A stretch of 8,315 nucleotides of DNA, taken from the NCBI GenBank assembly GCA_021783385.1, contig JAJXTX010000108.1, forward strand, positions 1-8,315. The letters are read 5' to 3'. The number at the start of each line of letters is the position of its first letter. Positions within the stretch are counted from its first letter, which is position 1. The position numbers were made by a program, and so were the translations under genes. The stretch comes from Pseudomonadota bacterium. GTDB lineage: Bacteria; Pseudomonadota; Gammaproteobacteria; Xanthomonadales; Rhodanobacteraceae. Positions 1 through 5,870 of the stretch are shown piece by piece. The notes beneath the pieces are model-generated. The model searched no databases and was not told the DNA's origin. It saw only the letters and a program-made list of their open reading frames with translations.

Positions 1-1
1 C

Positions 2-367
2 ACCATCGGTGTCGGCACTCCGGCGAAGGCACGCGCGATGCTGCATGCGGTGGCGCAGGAGGTGCCGATCACGGCGCTCGCCGTGCATTTCCACGACACT
101 TACGGCCAGGCGCTGGCGAACATCCTGTCCTGCCTGGAGGAAGGCGTGCGCGTGATCGACAGCGCGGTCTCCGGCACCGGCGGCTGCCCGTATGCGAAGG
201 GCGCCACCGGCAACGTGGCCAGCGAAGACGTGGTCTACATGCTGCACGGCATGGGCATGACGACCGGCATCGACCTGGACCAGCTGATCGACACCGGCGC
301 GTGGCTGGCCGCGCAGCTGGGCAAGCCCAGCGCCAGCCGGGTCACCCGCGCACGCACCGCAGCCTGA
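2..367 (+). CDS. mvaB: Hydroxymethylglutaryl-CoA lyase, C-terminal part (5' end outside window)
   Basis: Only the last 121 residues are present; the gene enters from the left edge already in frame at base 2 and stops with TGA at 365-367. HMG-CoA lyase cleaves 3-hydroxy-3-methylglutaryl-CoA to acetoacetate and acetyl-CoA, the last step of leucine degradation. The fragment carries the metal-ligand segment HFHDTYGQALANI (bases about 86-124) and the family signature around the active-site cysteine, SGTGGCPYAKGATGN (about 167-211). The usual signature has Leu where this protein has the first Thr (SGLGGCPYAKG), a mild variation that should not abolish activity. The C-terminal tail (GKPSASRVTRAR) is typical in length. 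The TIM-barrel start and the first catalytic residues lie outside the window. A GNAT gene begins 35 bases downstream and may be co-transcribed. Family assignment is firm. Confidence 0.95.
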   Translation, partial: TIGVGTPAKARAMLHAVAQEVPITALAVHFHDTYGQALANILSCLEEGVRVIDSAVSGTGGCPYAKGATGNVASEDVVYMLHGMGMTTGIDLDQLIDTGAWLAAQLGKPSASRVTRARTAA

Positions 368-402
368 AAAACCCTACCCCCTTCCCCCAGCAGCGCAGCC
401 CG

Positions 403-891
403 ATGTCCGACGCCTTCCTGATACGACCGATCACCGCCCGCGACAACCCCGCGATGGCCAACATCATCCGCCGCGTGATGCCCGAATTTGGCGCCGACGG
501 TCCCGGCTTTGCCATCCACGATGCCGAAGTGGACTGCATGCACGAAGCCTACGCGCAACCGCGCAGCGCCTACTTCGTGGTCGAGCGCGACGGCATCGTG
601 CTGGGCGGTGGCGGCGTGGCGGCGCTGGAAAACGGCGAGCCGGACGTGTGCGAGCTGCGCAAGATGTACTTCCTGCCCGAGGCGCGCGGCATCGGCGCCG
701 GCAGCGCGATGATGCAGCGCTGCCTGCAGGCCGCCCGCGCGTTCGGTTTTCGCCGTTGCTATCTGGAAACGCTGACCGGCATGGACGCAGCGCAGGCGCT
801 GTACCTGCGCAGCGGCTTCGTGCCGCTGTGCGCGCCGATGGGTGGCACCGGCCATTTCAGCTGCGACCGTTTCTACATTCTCGATCTCTGA
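403..891 (+). CDS. GNAT family N-acetyltransferase (substrate unknown)
   Basis: A 162-residue single-domain GNAT protein that should transfer an acetyl group from acetyl-CoA to an unidentified amine. The acetyl-CoA pyrophosphate-binding motif A is RGIGAG at residues 95-100, preceded by the beta-4 strand CELRKMYFLP (83-92). The C-terminal motif B region is seen in AQALYLRSGFVPL (130-142). The segment GPGFAIHDAEVDCM (33-46) and the end GGTGHFSCDRFYILDL resemble a recurrent proteobacterial GNAT subgroup of unknown substrate. ATG 403 is chosen because the GNAT fold begins at once (FLIRPITARDN). The same frame is open back to 301, but those extra residues are unlike any GNAT N-terminus and would overlap the lyase gene. 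There is no Shine-Dalgarno sequence before ATG 403; the leader is pyrimidine-rich. The next acetyltransferase begins 11 bases after the stop, so the two are probably co-transcribed. Confidence 0.88.
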   Translation: MSDAFLIRPITARDNPAMANIIRRVMPEFGADGPGFAIHDAEVDCMHEAYAQPRSAYFVVERDGIVLGGGGVAALENGEPDVCELRKMYFLPEARGIGAGSAMMQRCLQAARAFGFRRCYLETLTGMDAAQALYLRSGFVPLCAPMGGTGHFSCDRFYILDL

Positions 892-902
892 GCGCTGCCG
901 GC

Positions 903-1499
903 ATGGCCTCTTTCATCCGCATCGCCCGCGACGAGGACGCAGCCGCCATTCACGCGATCTACGCGCCGTCGGTGATCACCGGCAGCGCCACCTTCGAGAC
1001 CGTGCTGCCCGGTGTGGATGCCATGCGTGAGCGCCTGCGCGCTCGCCTGCAGCACTATCCATACCTGGTCTGGGACGAAGCCGGCGACGTGCTGGCCTAT
1101 GCCTATGCGGGGCGTTTCCGTGAACGCGCCGCCTACGACTGGATCGCCGAAACCTCGATCTACGTGCGCGCCGATGCGCAGCGCCGCGGCATCGCGCGCC
1201 GGCTCTACGGCACGCTGCTGGCGGCGATGCGCCTGCAGGGCATCCACCAGGCGATTGGCGTGATCACTCTGCCCGGCACGGTCAGCGTGGCGCTGCACGA
1301 ACGCATGGGCTTCAGTGCGGCCGGCGTCTGGCGGCAGGCCGGCTTCAAGCAGGGTCAATGGTGGGATGTGGGGGTGTGGCAAAAGCAGCTGCAACCGGCG
1401 ACATGTCCGCCGCAGCCGGTGCAGCCGTTTGCCGGAATGTTCGGTGCGGCCCCGCTGCAGCGGCTGCTGGACGAGGCCGCTGGATGTTCCGGCCCATGA
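903..1499 (+). CDS. Phosphinothricin/methionine sulfoximine-type N-acetyltransferase (GNAT, COG1247-like)
   Basis: A 198-residue GNAT protein of the Pat/Bar/MddA type, which acetylates phosphinothricin, methionine sulfoximine or related amino-acid analogues; the true substrate here is unknown. Landmarks: N-terminal FIRIARDEDAAAIHAIYAP (4-22), AYAYAGRFRERAAYDWIAE (65-83), the strand ETSIYV (83-88) with a conserved Glu, motif A QRRGIA (93-98), and LHERMGFSAAGVWRQAGFK (131-149), whose His matches the conserved one in Bar-like enzymes. The usual LPN before the SVALHE segment reads LPG here (residues 123-125). The protein carries about 30 residues beyond the usual end (QPATCPPQPVQPF onward), a Pro/Ala-rich tail that adds no recognisable domain. 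ATG 903 begins exactly at the fold start. No Shine-Dalgarno is visible, and translation may be coupled to the GNAT gene ending 11 bases upstream. It converges with the rcnB-like gene 25 bases away. Confidence 0.87.
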   Translation: MASFIRIARDEDAAAIHAIYAPSVITGSATFETVLPGVDAMRERLRARLQHYPYLVWDEAGDVLAYAYAGRFRERAAYDWIAETSIYVRADAQRRGIARRLYGTLLAAMRLQGIHQAIGVITLPGTVSVALHERMGFSAAGVWRQAGFKQGQWWDVGVWQKQLQPATCPPQPVQPFAGMFGAAPLQRLLDEAAGCSGP

Positions 1500-1524
1500 A
1501 AACCCGTGGGCGCAAACGTCTGCC

Positions 1525-1989
1525 TCAGTGGCCGGACAGCAGGATGCTGGCGATGATCCCGGTGGTCACAGCCACCAGCAGGAAATCGCCGTTGTCGCTG
1601 CGCACCCAGCGGTAGCCGCGCGGCGGCTGGCGCAGGTGATCGCTGCGCCAGTCGCTCACCACATAGGAGCCACGGCGGTACTCGGCCGGTACATAGCCGC
1701 CGCGGTGGTACCAGCCCTGGCTGCGGCCGCGCTCGTACATGCCGTGCCGGTTGTGCTCGTCCGCGCGGTAGTTGCGGTTCTGGCCACGATCGTTGCCATG
1801 CTGGTCGCGCTGACCCTGATCGTGCCCGCGATGATTGTGGTCACCGTGCTGGTGATCCTGCTGCCGGTTCTGATCGTGCTGCTGGCCGTGATGCTGCTCG
1901 TCCTGCCCCAGCGGTTGTGCCATCACCACTGCGGTGGAGGACATCAGCCATGCGCCGCAGATGATCCACGTGCCCCATTGTTTCTTCAT
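1525..1989 (-). CDS. RcnB-like exported protein, His/Gln/Asn-rich
   Basis: A 154-residue predicted periplasmic protein. Residues 1-24 form a signal peptide (MKK start, hydrophobic core, cleavage likely after VVMA before Q25). Residues about 30-80 are low complexity, dominated by His, Gln, Asn, Asp, Arg and Gly with many HxH or HH pairs, a composition suited to metal binding. Residues about 92-152 match the RcnB family: WYHRGGYVPAEYRRGSYVV, then PPRGYRWVR (122-130), a short GDFLLVAV strand and a hydrophobic TGIIASILL end. E. coli RcnB is a periplasmic protein that tunes nickel/cobalt retention together with the RcnA efflux pump; no rcnA is seen here, so a metal role is inferred only. ATG 1989 is chosen over an in-frame upstream start at 2037 because it begins the signal peptide and has AGGAG (complement of 1999-2003) nine bases upstream. 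It converges with the acetyltransferase gene. Confidence 0.85.
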   Translation of the reverse strand: MKKQWGTWIICGAWLMSSTAVVMAQPLGQDEQHHGQQHDQNRQQDHQHGDHNHRGHDQGQRDQHGNDRGQNRNYRADEHNRHGMYERGRSQGWYHRGGYVPAEYRRGSYVVSDWRSDHLRQPPRGYRWVRSDNGDFLLVAVTTGIIASILLSGH

Positions 1990-1998
1990 GACGCTTGT

Positions 1999-2003
1999 CT
2001 CCT
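1999..2003 (-). promoter_or_regulatory. Ribosome binding site of the rcnB-like gene
   Basis: On the minus strand the bases read AGGAG, nine bases before the ATG at 1989. This good Shine-Dalgarno match decides the start against the upstream in-frame ATG at 2037. Confidence 0.75.
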
Positions 2004-2033
2004 GTGATGGCGAAAGAACCGGCATCGTCGCGA

Positions 2034-2056
2034 CCACCAGCGCACACCGCTGGTGG
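2034..2056. repeat. Perfect inverted repeat (9-bp arms, 5-base spacer) upstream of the rcnB-like gene
   Basis: CCACCAGCG (2034-2042) and CGCTGGTGG (2048-2056) are exact inverted copies around CACAC. The element lies 45 bases upstream of the rcnB-like start, in the 232-base divergent region between that gene and the short-chain dehydrogenase. It could be a repressor operator, or a hairpin in the 5' leader of the minus-strand mRNA. There is no T-run, so a terminator is unlikely. No convincing -10/-35 pair was found nearby. Confidence 0.5.
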
Positions 2057-2221
2057 CGATCGCGAGCTGCGGACTCGCCGTGCTCCCCGCACCATCACCG
2101 TTCGCCACCGGCATGCGCGTGAATGTTCCGGTGAAACGACTTCACATTTGCCGGCCACCCGCTTCAATGCCGCCACGGTGCTGGGCTACCATGGCGGCTT
2201 TCGGTCAGCGGGAAACGCCAC

Positions 2222-2989
2222 ATGCAGCTCAACCAGGCTAGGGCAATCATCACCGGCGGCGCATCCGGCCTCGGCCACGCGGTGGCGCAGCATCTGGTGG
2301 CACACGGTGGCCAGGTGGCGCTGTTCGACGTGAACGAGGACAAGGGCCACGCCACCGCGAAGGCGCTGGGCGATGCGGCGCGCTTCTTCCGCACCGACGT
2401 CACCTCCGAGGACGGCGTGGCGCTTAATGTGGCCGCGGCGCATGCCTCGATGGGCGGCCTCAACGTGCTGGTCAACTGCGCCGGCATCCTCGGCGCCGGC
2501 CGCGTGCTGGGCAAGCAGGGCGCGATGCCGCTGGCGAATTTTTCCGGCACGGTGATGGTGAACCTGGTTGGCAGCTTCAACGTCGCCAAAGCGGCCGCCG
2601 CGCTGATGCAGGACAATGCGGCGGGCGAGGACGGCGAGCGCGGCGTGATCATCCACACGGCCAGCGTGGCCGCCTACGAGGGCCAGATCGGCCAGGCTGC
2701 CTACTCGGCGTCCAAGGGTGGCGTGGTCGGCATGACCCTGCCGATGGCGCGCGAACTGGCGCGCTTCGGCATCCGCGTCAACACTATCGCGCCAGGCATT
2801 TTCTGGACGCCGATGGTCGACGGCATGCCCGAGGCGGTGCAGCAGTCGCTGAGCGCGTCCATCCCGTTCCCCTCGCGGCTGGGGCAGCCGAACGAATACG
2901 CCGACACGGTGGCCTTCATCCTCGGCAACCGCTACATCAACGGCGAGACCATCCGCCTCGACGGCGCGGTGCGGCTGCAGCCGAAATAG
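2222..2989 (+). CDS. Short-chain dehydrogenase, 3-hydroxyacyl-CoA dehydrogenase type II (HSD10)-like
   Basis: A 255-residue classical SDR. The NAD-binding motif TGGASGLG is at 11-18, and the acidic residue after beta-2 (LFD, D36) indicates NAD+ rather than NADP+. NCAG is at 85-88, and the catalytic residues are N114, S148, Y161 and K165 (YSASK). The stretches TASVAAYEGQIGQAAYSASK and VNTIAPGIFWTPM are characteristic of the HSD10 / 3-hydroxy-2-methylbutyryl-CoA dehydrogenase group, which oxidises 3-hydroxyacyl-CoAs in isoleucine and fatty-acid breakdown. The HMG-CoA lyase gene 1.9 kb upstream fits a branched-chain acyl-CoA degradation setting, although unrelated genes lie between. ATG 2222 starts directly at the Rossmann beta-1 strand; a weak GCGGGA (2208-2213) may serve as ribosome binding site. 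Exact substrate is inferred from subgroup resemblance and could differ. Confidence 0.9.
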   Translation: MQLNQARAIITGGASGLGHAVAQHLVAHGGQVALFDVNEDKGHATAKALGDAARFFRTDVTSEDGVALNVAAAHASMGGLNVLVNCAGILGAGRVLGKQGAMPLANFSGTVMVNLVGSFNVAKAAAALMQDNAAGEDGERGVIIHTASVAAYEGQIGQAAYSASKGGVVGMTLPMARELARFGIRVNTIAPGIFWTPMVDGMPEAVQQSLSASIPFPSRLGQPNEYADTVAFILGNRYINGETIRLDGAVRLQPK

Positions 2990-3002
2990 CGGGTCAGCGG
3001 AA

Positions 3003-3026
3003 GCCGGGCGCCACATAAGACCCGGC
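3003..3026 (+). terminator. Possible weak hairpin between the dehydrogenase and efpL
   Basis: GCCGGG (3003-3008) can pair with CCCGGC (3021-3026) around a 12-base loop, 14 bases after the dehydrogenase stop. The stem is only six base pairs and no T-run follows, so it may pause rather than end transcription. Read-through into efpL is possible. Confidence 0.25.
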
Positions 3027-3078
3027 CCCGCGCGCACCCATTCCAGCGATTCCCGACTCCCCCTTCCCGGTCAAACCC

Positions 3079-3642
3079 ATGAAAGCTTCCGACGTCAAGA
3101 AAGGCAATGTGGTCGAGCACGACGGCACCGTCTACCAGGTGCGCGACATCGAGCGCAGCTCGCCCAGTGCGCGTGGCGGCAACGTCACCTTCCGCTTCAC
3201 CCTGTATTCGATTCCCGGCGCGCGCAAGTACGACCTCAGCCTGCGCGCCGAAGATGAGCTGCGCGAGATGGACCTGGTGCGCCGCGCGGCGAATTTCTCG
3301 TACATGGACGACGGCAGCTTCGTGTTCATGGACGCCGAGGATTACACCCAGTACCCGCTGTCGCCCGAGCTGGTCGGCGACAGCGCCGGCTACATCGTCG
3401 AGGGCCTCGAGGGCTATTACGTGCAGCTGATCGACGAGGTGCCGGTGGGTCTGCAGGTGCCGACCAGCGTGGTGCTGACGGTGGTCGACACCGCGCCGGA
3501 AATGAAGGGTTCCAGCGCCACCAAGCGCAACAAGCCGGCCAAGCTCAATACCGGCATCGAGATCCAGGTGCCCGAGTACATCTGCAACGACGAGAAAGTG
3601 TGGGTGAACACGCTGACCGGGGAATTCGCCGGCCGCGCGTGA
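3079..3642 (+). CDS. efpL: Elongation factor P-like protein EfpL (YeiP)
   Basis: A 187-residue three-domain EF-P paralogue: N-terminal KOW-like domain (about 1-64), central OB domain (about 67-125) and C-terminal OB domain (about 131-186) containing [14 protein letters not shown] and TLTGEF. EF-P family proteins bind the ribosome between the P and E sites and relieve stalling at proline-rich stretches. The loop that in EF-P carries a modified Lys reads SSPSARGG at 27-34, with Arg32 at the tip, as in the YeiP/EfpL branch; it lacks the PGKG loop of canonical EF-P. The start is set by the conserved [12 protein letters not shown] beginning. No Shine-Dalgarno is visible; the leader is pyrimidine-rich (CCCCCTTCCC at 3059-3068). 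It lies 89 bases after the dehydrogenase on the same strand. A separate canonical efp gene is expected elsewhere in the genome. The EfpL call is firm. Confidence 0.93.
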   Translation: MKASDVKKGNVVEHDGTVYQVRDIERSSPSARGGNVTFRFTLYSIPGARKYDLSLRAEDELREMDLVRRAANFSYMDDGSFVFMDAEDYTQYPLSPELVGDSAGYIVEGLEGYYVQLIDEVPVGLQVPTSVVLTVVDTAPEMKGSSATKRNKPAKLNTGIEIQVPEYICNDEKVWVNTLTGEFAGRA

Positions 3643-3649
3643 ACCCTGC

Positions 3650-3672
3650 GCCAGCGTGACATCCGCGCTGGC
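3650..3672 (+). terminator. Candidate hairpin after efpL
   Basis: GCCAGCG (3650-3656) and CGCTGGC (3666-3672) form a perfect 7-bp stem with a 9-base loop, starting eight bases after the efpL stop. The following bases (TCGGCTTTC) are only modestly T-rich, so termination strength is uncertain. Confidence 0.45.
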
Positions 3673-3723
3673 TCGGCTTTCACGCGAACCGAAGGCCCGC
3701 GTGGGTAATCTGACGCATTGACG

Positions 3724-3735
3724 GCACGATCGTGC
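3724..3735. repeat. 12-bp perfect palindrome in the efpL-methyltransferase gap
   Basis: GCACGATCGTGC reads the same on both strands. It lies 84 bases before the methyltransferase start, right after a TTGACG (3718-3723) that resembles a -35 box, but no -10 box is seen at the right distance. A dimeric regulator site is possible; chance is also possible in such GC-rich DNA. Nothing else was found in the 176-base gap apart from the hairpin after efpL. Confidence 0.3.
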
Positions 3736-3809
3736 GACGCGTCGCGGCGATTTCCGCCGCTGCGCTCTCCCTTCACGCGCCTTCCCGCCAGCGGGTTGAC
3801 GTCCTCACG

Positions 3810-3814
3810 GGAGG
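3810..3814 (+). promoter_or_regulatory. Ribosome binding site of the methyltransferase gene
   Basis: GGAGG ends four bases before ATG 3819. The spacing is short, but the match is the best near either candidate start. It supports ATG 3819 over the upstream in-frame GTG at 3732. Confidence 0.65.
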
Positions 3815-3818
3815 TCAC

Positions 3819-4481
3819 ATGCCCGGTTACAGCACCTGCGAGCATGTGGTCTGCCTCGGCGGCCACGACTACCGCATCCGCGCGCTGAGCGATCGCCAGC
3901 AGTTTGCCGATCCGCATCGGCTGGCCGAGCGCGTCGGCATCTCGTCGTCTCTGTGGAGCCTGTTCGGTCAGCTGTGGCCGGCCGGCCGGGTGCTGGCCGA
4001 GGCCATGTGCACGCACGAGATTGCCGGCAAGCGCATCCTGGAGCTGGGCTGCGGGCTGGCCCTGTCGAGCCTGGTGCTGCAGCGCCGCCATGCCGACATC
4101 ACCGCCAGCGACCACCATCCGCTGGCCGAAGCCTTCCTGCAGCACAACGCCGCGCGGAACCGGCTGCCGGTCATCGTCTATCGCGACCTGCGCTGGGAGA
4201 TTGCCGATACCACGCTGGGGCGCTTCGACCTGATCATCGGCAGCGACATCCTGTACGAAAGCGGCCACGCCACCCAGCTGGCGGCGCTGGTGCTGCGCCA
4301 CGCCCTGCCTGACACCGAGGTGCTGATCAGCGACCCCGGCCGCGGCCACAGCGCCGCGCTGACCCGCGCGCTGGCCGCGCAGGGTTACGCCGTCAGCGAA
4401 CGGCGCTGCCGCTTCGACGCACTCGACACCGCACCGTTCCGCGGCCGGCTGCTGGGCTACCGCCGCGGCGCACGGCAGTGA
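3819..4481 (+). CDS. Class I SAM-dependent methyltransferase, METTL21/COG3897-like
   Basis: A 220-residue Rossmann-fold methyltransferase. SAM-binding motif I is LELGCGLALSSL at 74-85, the acidic residue after beta-2 is D98 (TASDHHPLAEAFLQHN), and the post-motif GSDILYES (141-148) matches the ASDVLY element of the METTL21-23 / Methyltransf_16 family. The N-terminal SLWSLFGQLWPAGRVLAE (44-61) is the usual family lead-in. Eukaryotic relatives methylate lysines in chaperones and elongation factors. Bacterial members are mostly uncharacterised and sometimes labelled nicotinamide N-methyltransferase-like, so the substrate is unknown. Its position after efpL invites the idea of a translation-factor target, but a 176-base gap with a hairpin separates them and this is speculation. 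ATG 3819 has a close GGAGG; the frame is open upstream to GTG 3732, but those residues look non-coding. Downstream sequence is decayed. Confidence 0.85.
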   Translation: MPGYSTCEHVVCLGGHDYRIRALSDRQQFADPHRLAERVGISSSLWSLFGQLWPAGRVLAEAMCTHEIAGKRILELGCGLALSSLVLQRRHADITASDHHPLAEAFLQHNAARNRLPVIVYRDLRWEIADTTLGRFDLIIGSDILYESGHATQLAALVLRHALPDTEVLISDPGRGHSAALTRALAAQGYAVSERRCRFDALDTAPFRGRLLGYRRGARQ

Positions 4482-4656
4482 TGGCCGCAACCGTCACGCC
4501 TGCAGTCAGCAGCCGACGCGAAAGATCCCTCCCGCCGCAGCCAGGCCGATTGTTGCTGCAACGGATCGCACGGCACGGTCAGCAGGGTTCACCACGACCA
4601 TCTGACGCCGCCCGCCGCAGACTGCGCGCATCCGCCCACCCGGAAGCCGCCCGCAC

Positions 4657-4851
4657 CTGCCGCCGACCAACCGGCGCTGGGCAACCGCGGTGCCGGCGCA
4701 TCGGCGCTTTGCGCTGAAGCTGTCGCGGACCATCGGCCATCCGGCGAAATTGCACGACTGCGCGCCGCTGCTGGAAGCGTCCCTGACCCAGGCAGACGCG
4801 CCATGCATCCTGGGCTTGGGCCTGGGCTGCGGCGAGCCGCGCCCTGCGTGA
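4657..4851 (+). pseudogene. Probable DUF72 (YecE-like) gene fragment
   Basis: In this frame the bases read LPPTNRRWATAVPAHRRF, then ALKLSRTIGHPAKLHDCAPL, then LEASLTQA. This resembles the conserved middle of DUF72 proteins, which runs from a [FYR]LP segment through RWA...P..FRFALK..R.ITH..KL.D to a region rich in Leu. The canonical ITH reads IGH here. After LTQA the match fades (ILGLGLGCGEPRPA) and a TGA ends the frame at 4849-4851. Family members are usually around 250-300 residues; here only some 60 residues are recognisable, and upstream the frame is closed by a TGA about 50 bases before. No start codon or ribosome binding site is apparent. It is therefore a relic, not a gene. The family call rests on pattern recognition alone; an unrelated origin is possible. 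It sits just before the CDF relic. Confidence 0.5.
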
Positions 4852-4895
4852 TCACCGGATCGCCCGCGCTGTGCCCACGCGCGGCGCTGCCCGCC

Positions 4896-5242
4896 GGCAA
4901 CCGTATCATCGCCGTGCTGCCCGGACTGCCGGCCGCACAGCTGCTGCGGCTGACGTGGATCGACGGCGCGGCGTCGATCGGCATTGCGCTGATGCTGGCG
5001 GTGTCCGCCATGCTGCTGGCGCGCGAGCGGATGGCCCGGACCAGCTGGTGGCCGCGCTCAGCGCGGAGTTCGAGGACAGCCTGACCACGCCGCAGATTGA
5101 AGCCTGCATCAACCGCATCGCGCATCAGGCCAACGCCGCCCCTGCGGAGCTCACCGCTTTGTTCGTGAAACCGCAGACGCCGGATGCCTGGCGCGCGCGG
5201 TGCGGCGCGATGGCCGACCGCACGGATCAACTGGTGCCGTGA
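4896..5242 (+). pseudogene. Cation diffusion facilitator (CDF) transporter relic, internally deleted and frameshifted
   Basis: Two pieces of a CDF-family metal efflux protein lie in different frames. Piece one (about 4905-5027) reads VLPGLPAAQLLRLTWIDG, then AASIGIALMLAVSAMLLARE, matching the last transmembrane helices with the conserved DGAASIGIALMLA. Piece two (5033-5242) reads GPDQLVAALSAEFEDSLTTP and then LTALFVKPQTPDAWRAR, matching the cytoplasmic C-terminal domain. In intact relatives about 39 residues separate these parts; here five bases do, so roughly 110 bases are missing at about 5028-5032 and the frame is lost. The N-terminal half, with the first four helices and the metal-site Asp/His residues, is also absent; DUF72-like sequence stands where it should be. 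Intact CDF proteins export Zn2+, Fe2+ or related ions from the cytoplasm; this one cannot. Piece two keeps good coding character, so decay may be recent. Confidence 0.75.
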
Positions 5243-5265
5243 GATACCCGGCTTGATGACGTGCC

Positions 5266-5282
5266 GCCGGCATCACGCCGGC
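5266..5282 (-). terminator. Possible hairpin downstream of slp
   Basis: GCCGGC (5266-5271) and GCCGGC (5277-5282) can pair around a 5-base loop, 37 bases after the slp stop on the minus strand. No T-run follows, so support is weak. It would also lie between slp and the convergent CDF relic. Confidence 0.3.
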
Positions 5283-5318
5283 ATACCCGGGACACGCCTT
5301 TCCCGACGTTGCGGGGCG

Positions 5319-5870
5319 CTACTCGTCGTCGTCGCCGCCGTCCCAGCCGCCATACAAATACGGCGCGTCATAGTAACCCGCACCCCAGCCCCAGGCGCCG
5401 CCCCAGTAGGGGTTGTAGACGTTTCTGTAGATCGGCCGCCGCGGCCACAGATAGACCACGTCGGCGGCCACCCGCGGGTACGCGTAGTCGTACTTGCCAA
5501 CCCGCTGCGTCATCGTGCCCTGCAGCGTGCCGGTGATCGTCAGCTTGCGCCCCGGCGTGAAGACCACCGGGTCATAGAATCCGGCGCGGCAGGCCACGAA
5601 ACGGCCCTGGCTTTCGCCATCCTTGCCCGACTCCGGGCGAGCCTGACTGTTCAGCGGCCGCGACAGCAGGAAGAAGCAGGTCTGCTGCGGCCCGGGTTCG
5701 GTGCGGATGATCTCGCCGCCCCAGCGCACGCGGGTGTTGGCAGTGGCGCCTTGCTGGGCATCGGCGGTGGTGAGGCTGGCGTAGTTGCCCGTCAGCGGCT
5801 TGGGGATGGTCGCGCAGCCGCCGAGCAGGGCGATGGCAGCCGCGAGGGTGAGTGGACGATACAGAGACAT
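5319..5870 (-). CDS. slp: Slp family outer-membrane lipoprotein
   Basis: A 183-residue lipoprotein. The signal peptide ends in the lipobox LLGGC with the lipidated Cys19. Family features follow: IPKPLTGNYASL, VRWGGEI (48-54), TCFFLLSRPLN (64-74), GRFVACRAGFYDP (89-101), PGRKLTITGTLQG (107-119) and KYDYAYPRVAADVVYLWP (126-143). The C-terminus is rich in Trp, Gly, Tyr and Asp and ends GGDDDE. E. coli Slp is a starvation/stationary-phase-inducible outer-membrane lipoprotein whose role in stress tolerance is poorly defined. ATG 5870 starts the signal peptide and has GGAG (complement of 5879-5882) eight bases upstream; the frame is open further upstream but runs into non-coding sequence. The csbD-like gene ends 209 bases upstream on the same strand, with a terminator-like hairpin between, so slp probably has its own promoter, which I could not pinpoint. 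Confidence 0.92.
   Translation of the reverse strand: MSLYRPLTLAAAIALLGGCATIPKPLTGNYASLTTADAQQGATANTRVRWGGEIIRTEPGPQQTCFFLLSRPLNSQARPESGKDGESQGRFVACRAGFYDPVVFTPGRKLTITGTLQGTMTQRVGKYDYAYPRVAADVVYLWPRRPIYRNVYNPYWGGAWGWGAGYYDAPYLYGGWDGGDDDE

Larger units (their letters stand above)
4482..5318. other. Gene-free decayed stretch between the methyltransferase and slp
   Basis: Apart from the two relics listed, no intact gene is visible in these 837 bases on either strand. The first 170 bases or so (4482-4656) contain short open frames of Arg/Pro/Ala-rich composition typical of non-coding high-GC DNA. The last 76 bases (5243-5318) are slp downstream sequence with a small hairpin. The direct repeat ATACCCGG (5244-5251 and 5283-5290) flanks that hairpin. 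Confidence 0.7.

Noticed and set aside
1315..2007. Plus-strand frame with a hydrophobic Val/Leu/Ala-rich stretch that looks like membrane helices
   Set aside because: The hydrophobic run is the reverse reading of the His/Gln/Asp codons of the rcnB-like gene (CAC, CAG, GAC become GTG, CTG, GTC), so the helices are an artefact.
2186..3037. Minus-strand open frame opposite the HSD10-like dehydrogenase
   Set aside because: A shadow of a gene with a full catalytic tetrad; the antisense protein is His/Arg/Ala-rich with no motif.
3732..3818. N-terminal extension of the methyltransferase from GTG 3732
   Set aside because: ATG 3819 has a GGAGG and matches the family length; the extension overlaps a palindrome and reads like non-coding DNA.
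3417..4490. 357-codon minus-strand open frame opposite the end of efpL and the methyltransferase
   Set aside because: Long antisense frames are common in GC-rich genes; no domain is visible and it spans two well-supported plus-strand genes.
4478..4717. Small plus-strand frame starting at the methyltransferase stop
   Set aside because: Arg/Pro/Ala-rich with no recognisable feature and no ribosome binding site; the DUF72-like reading is in another frame.
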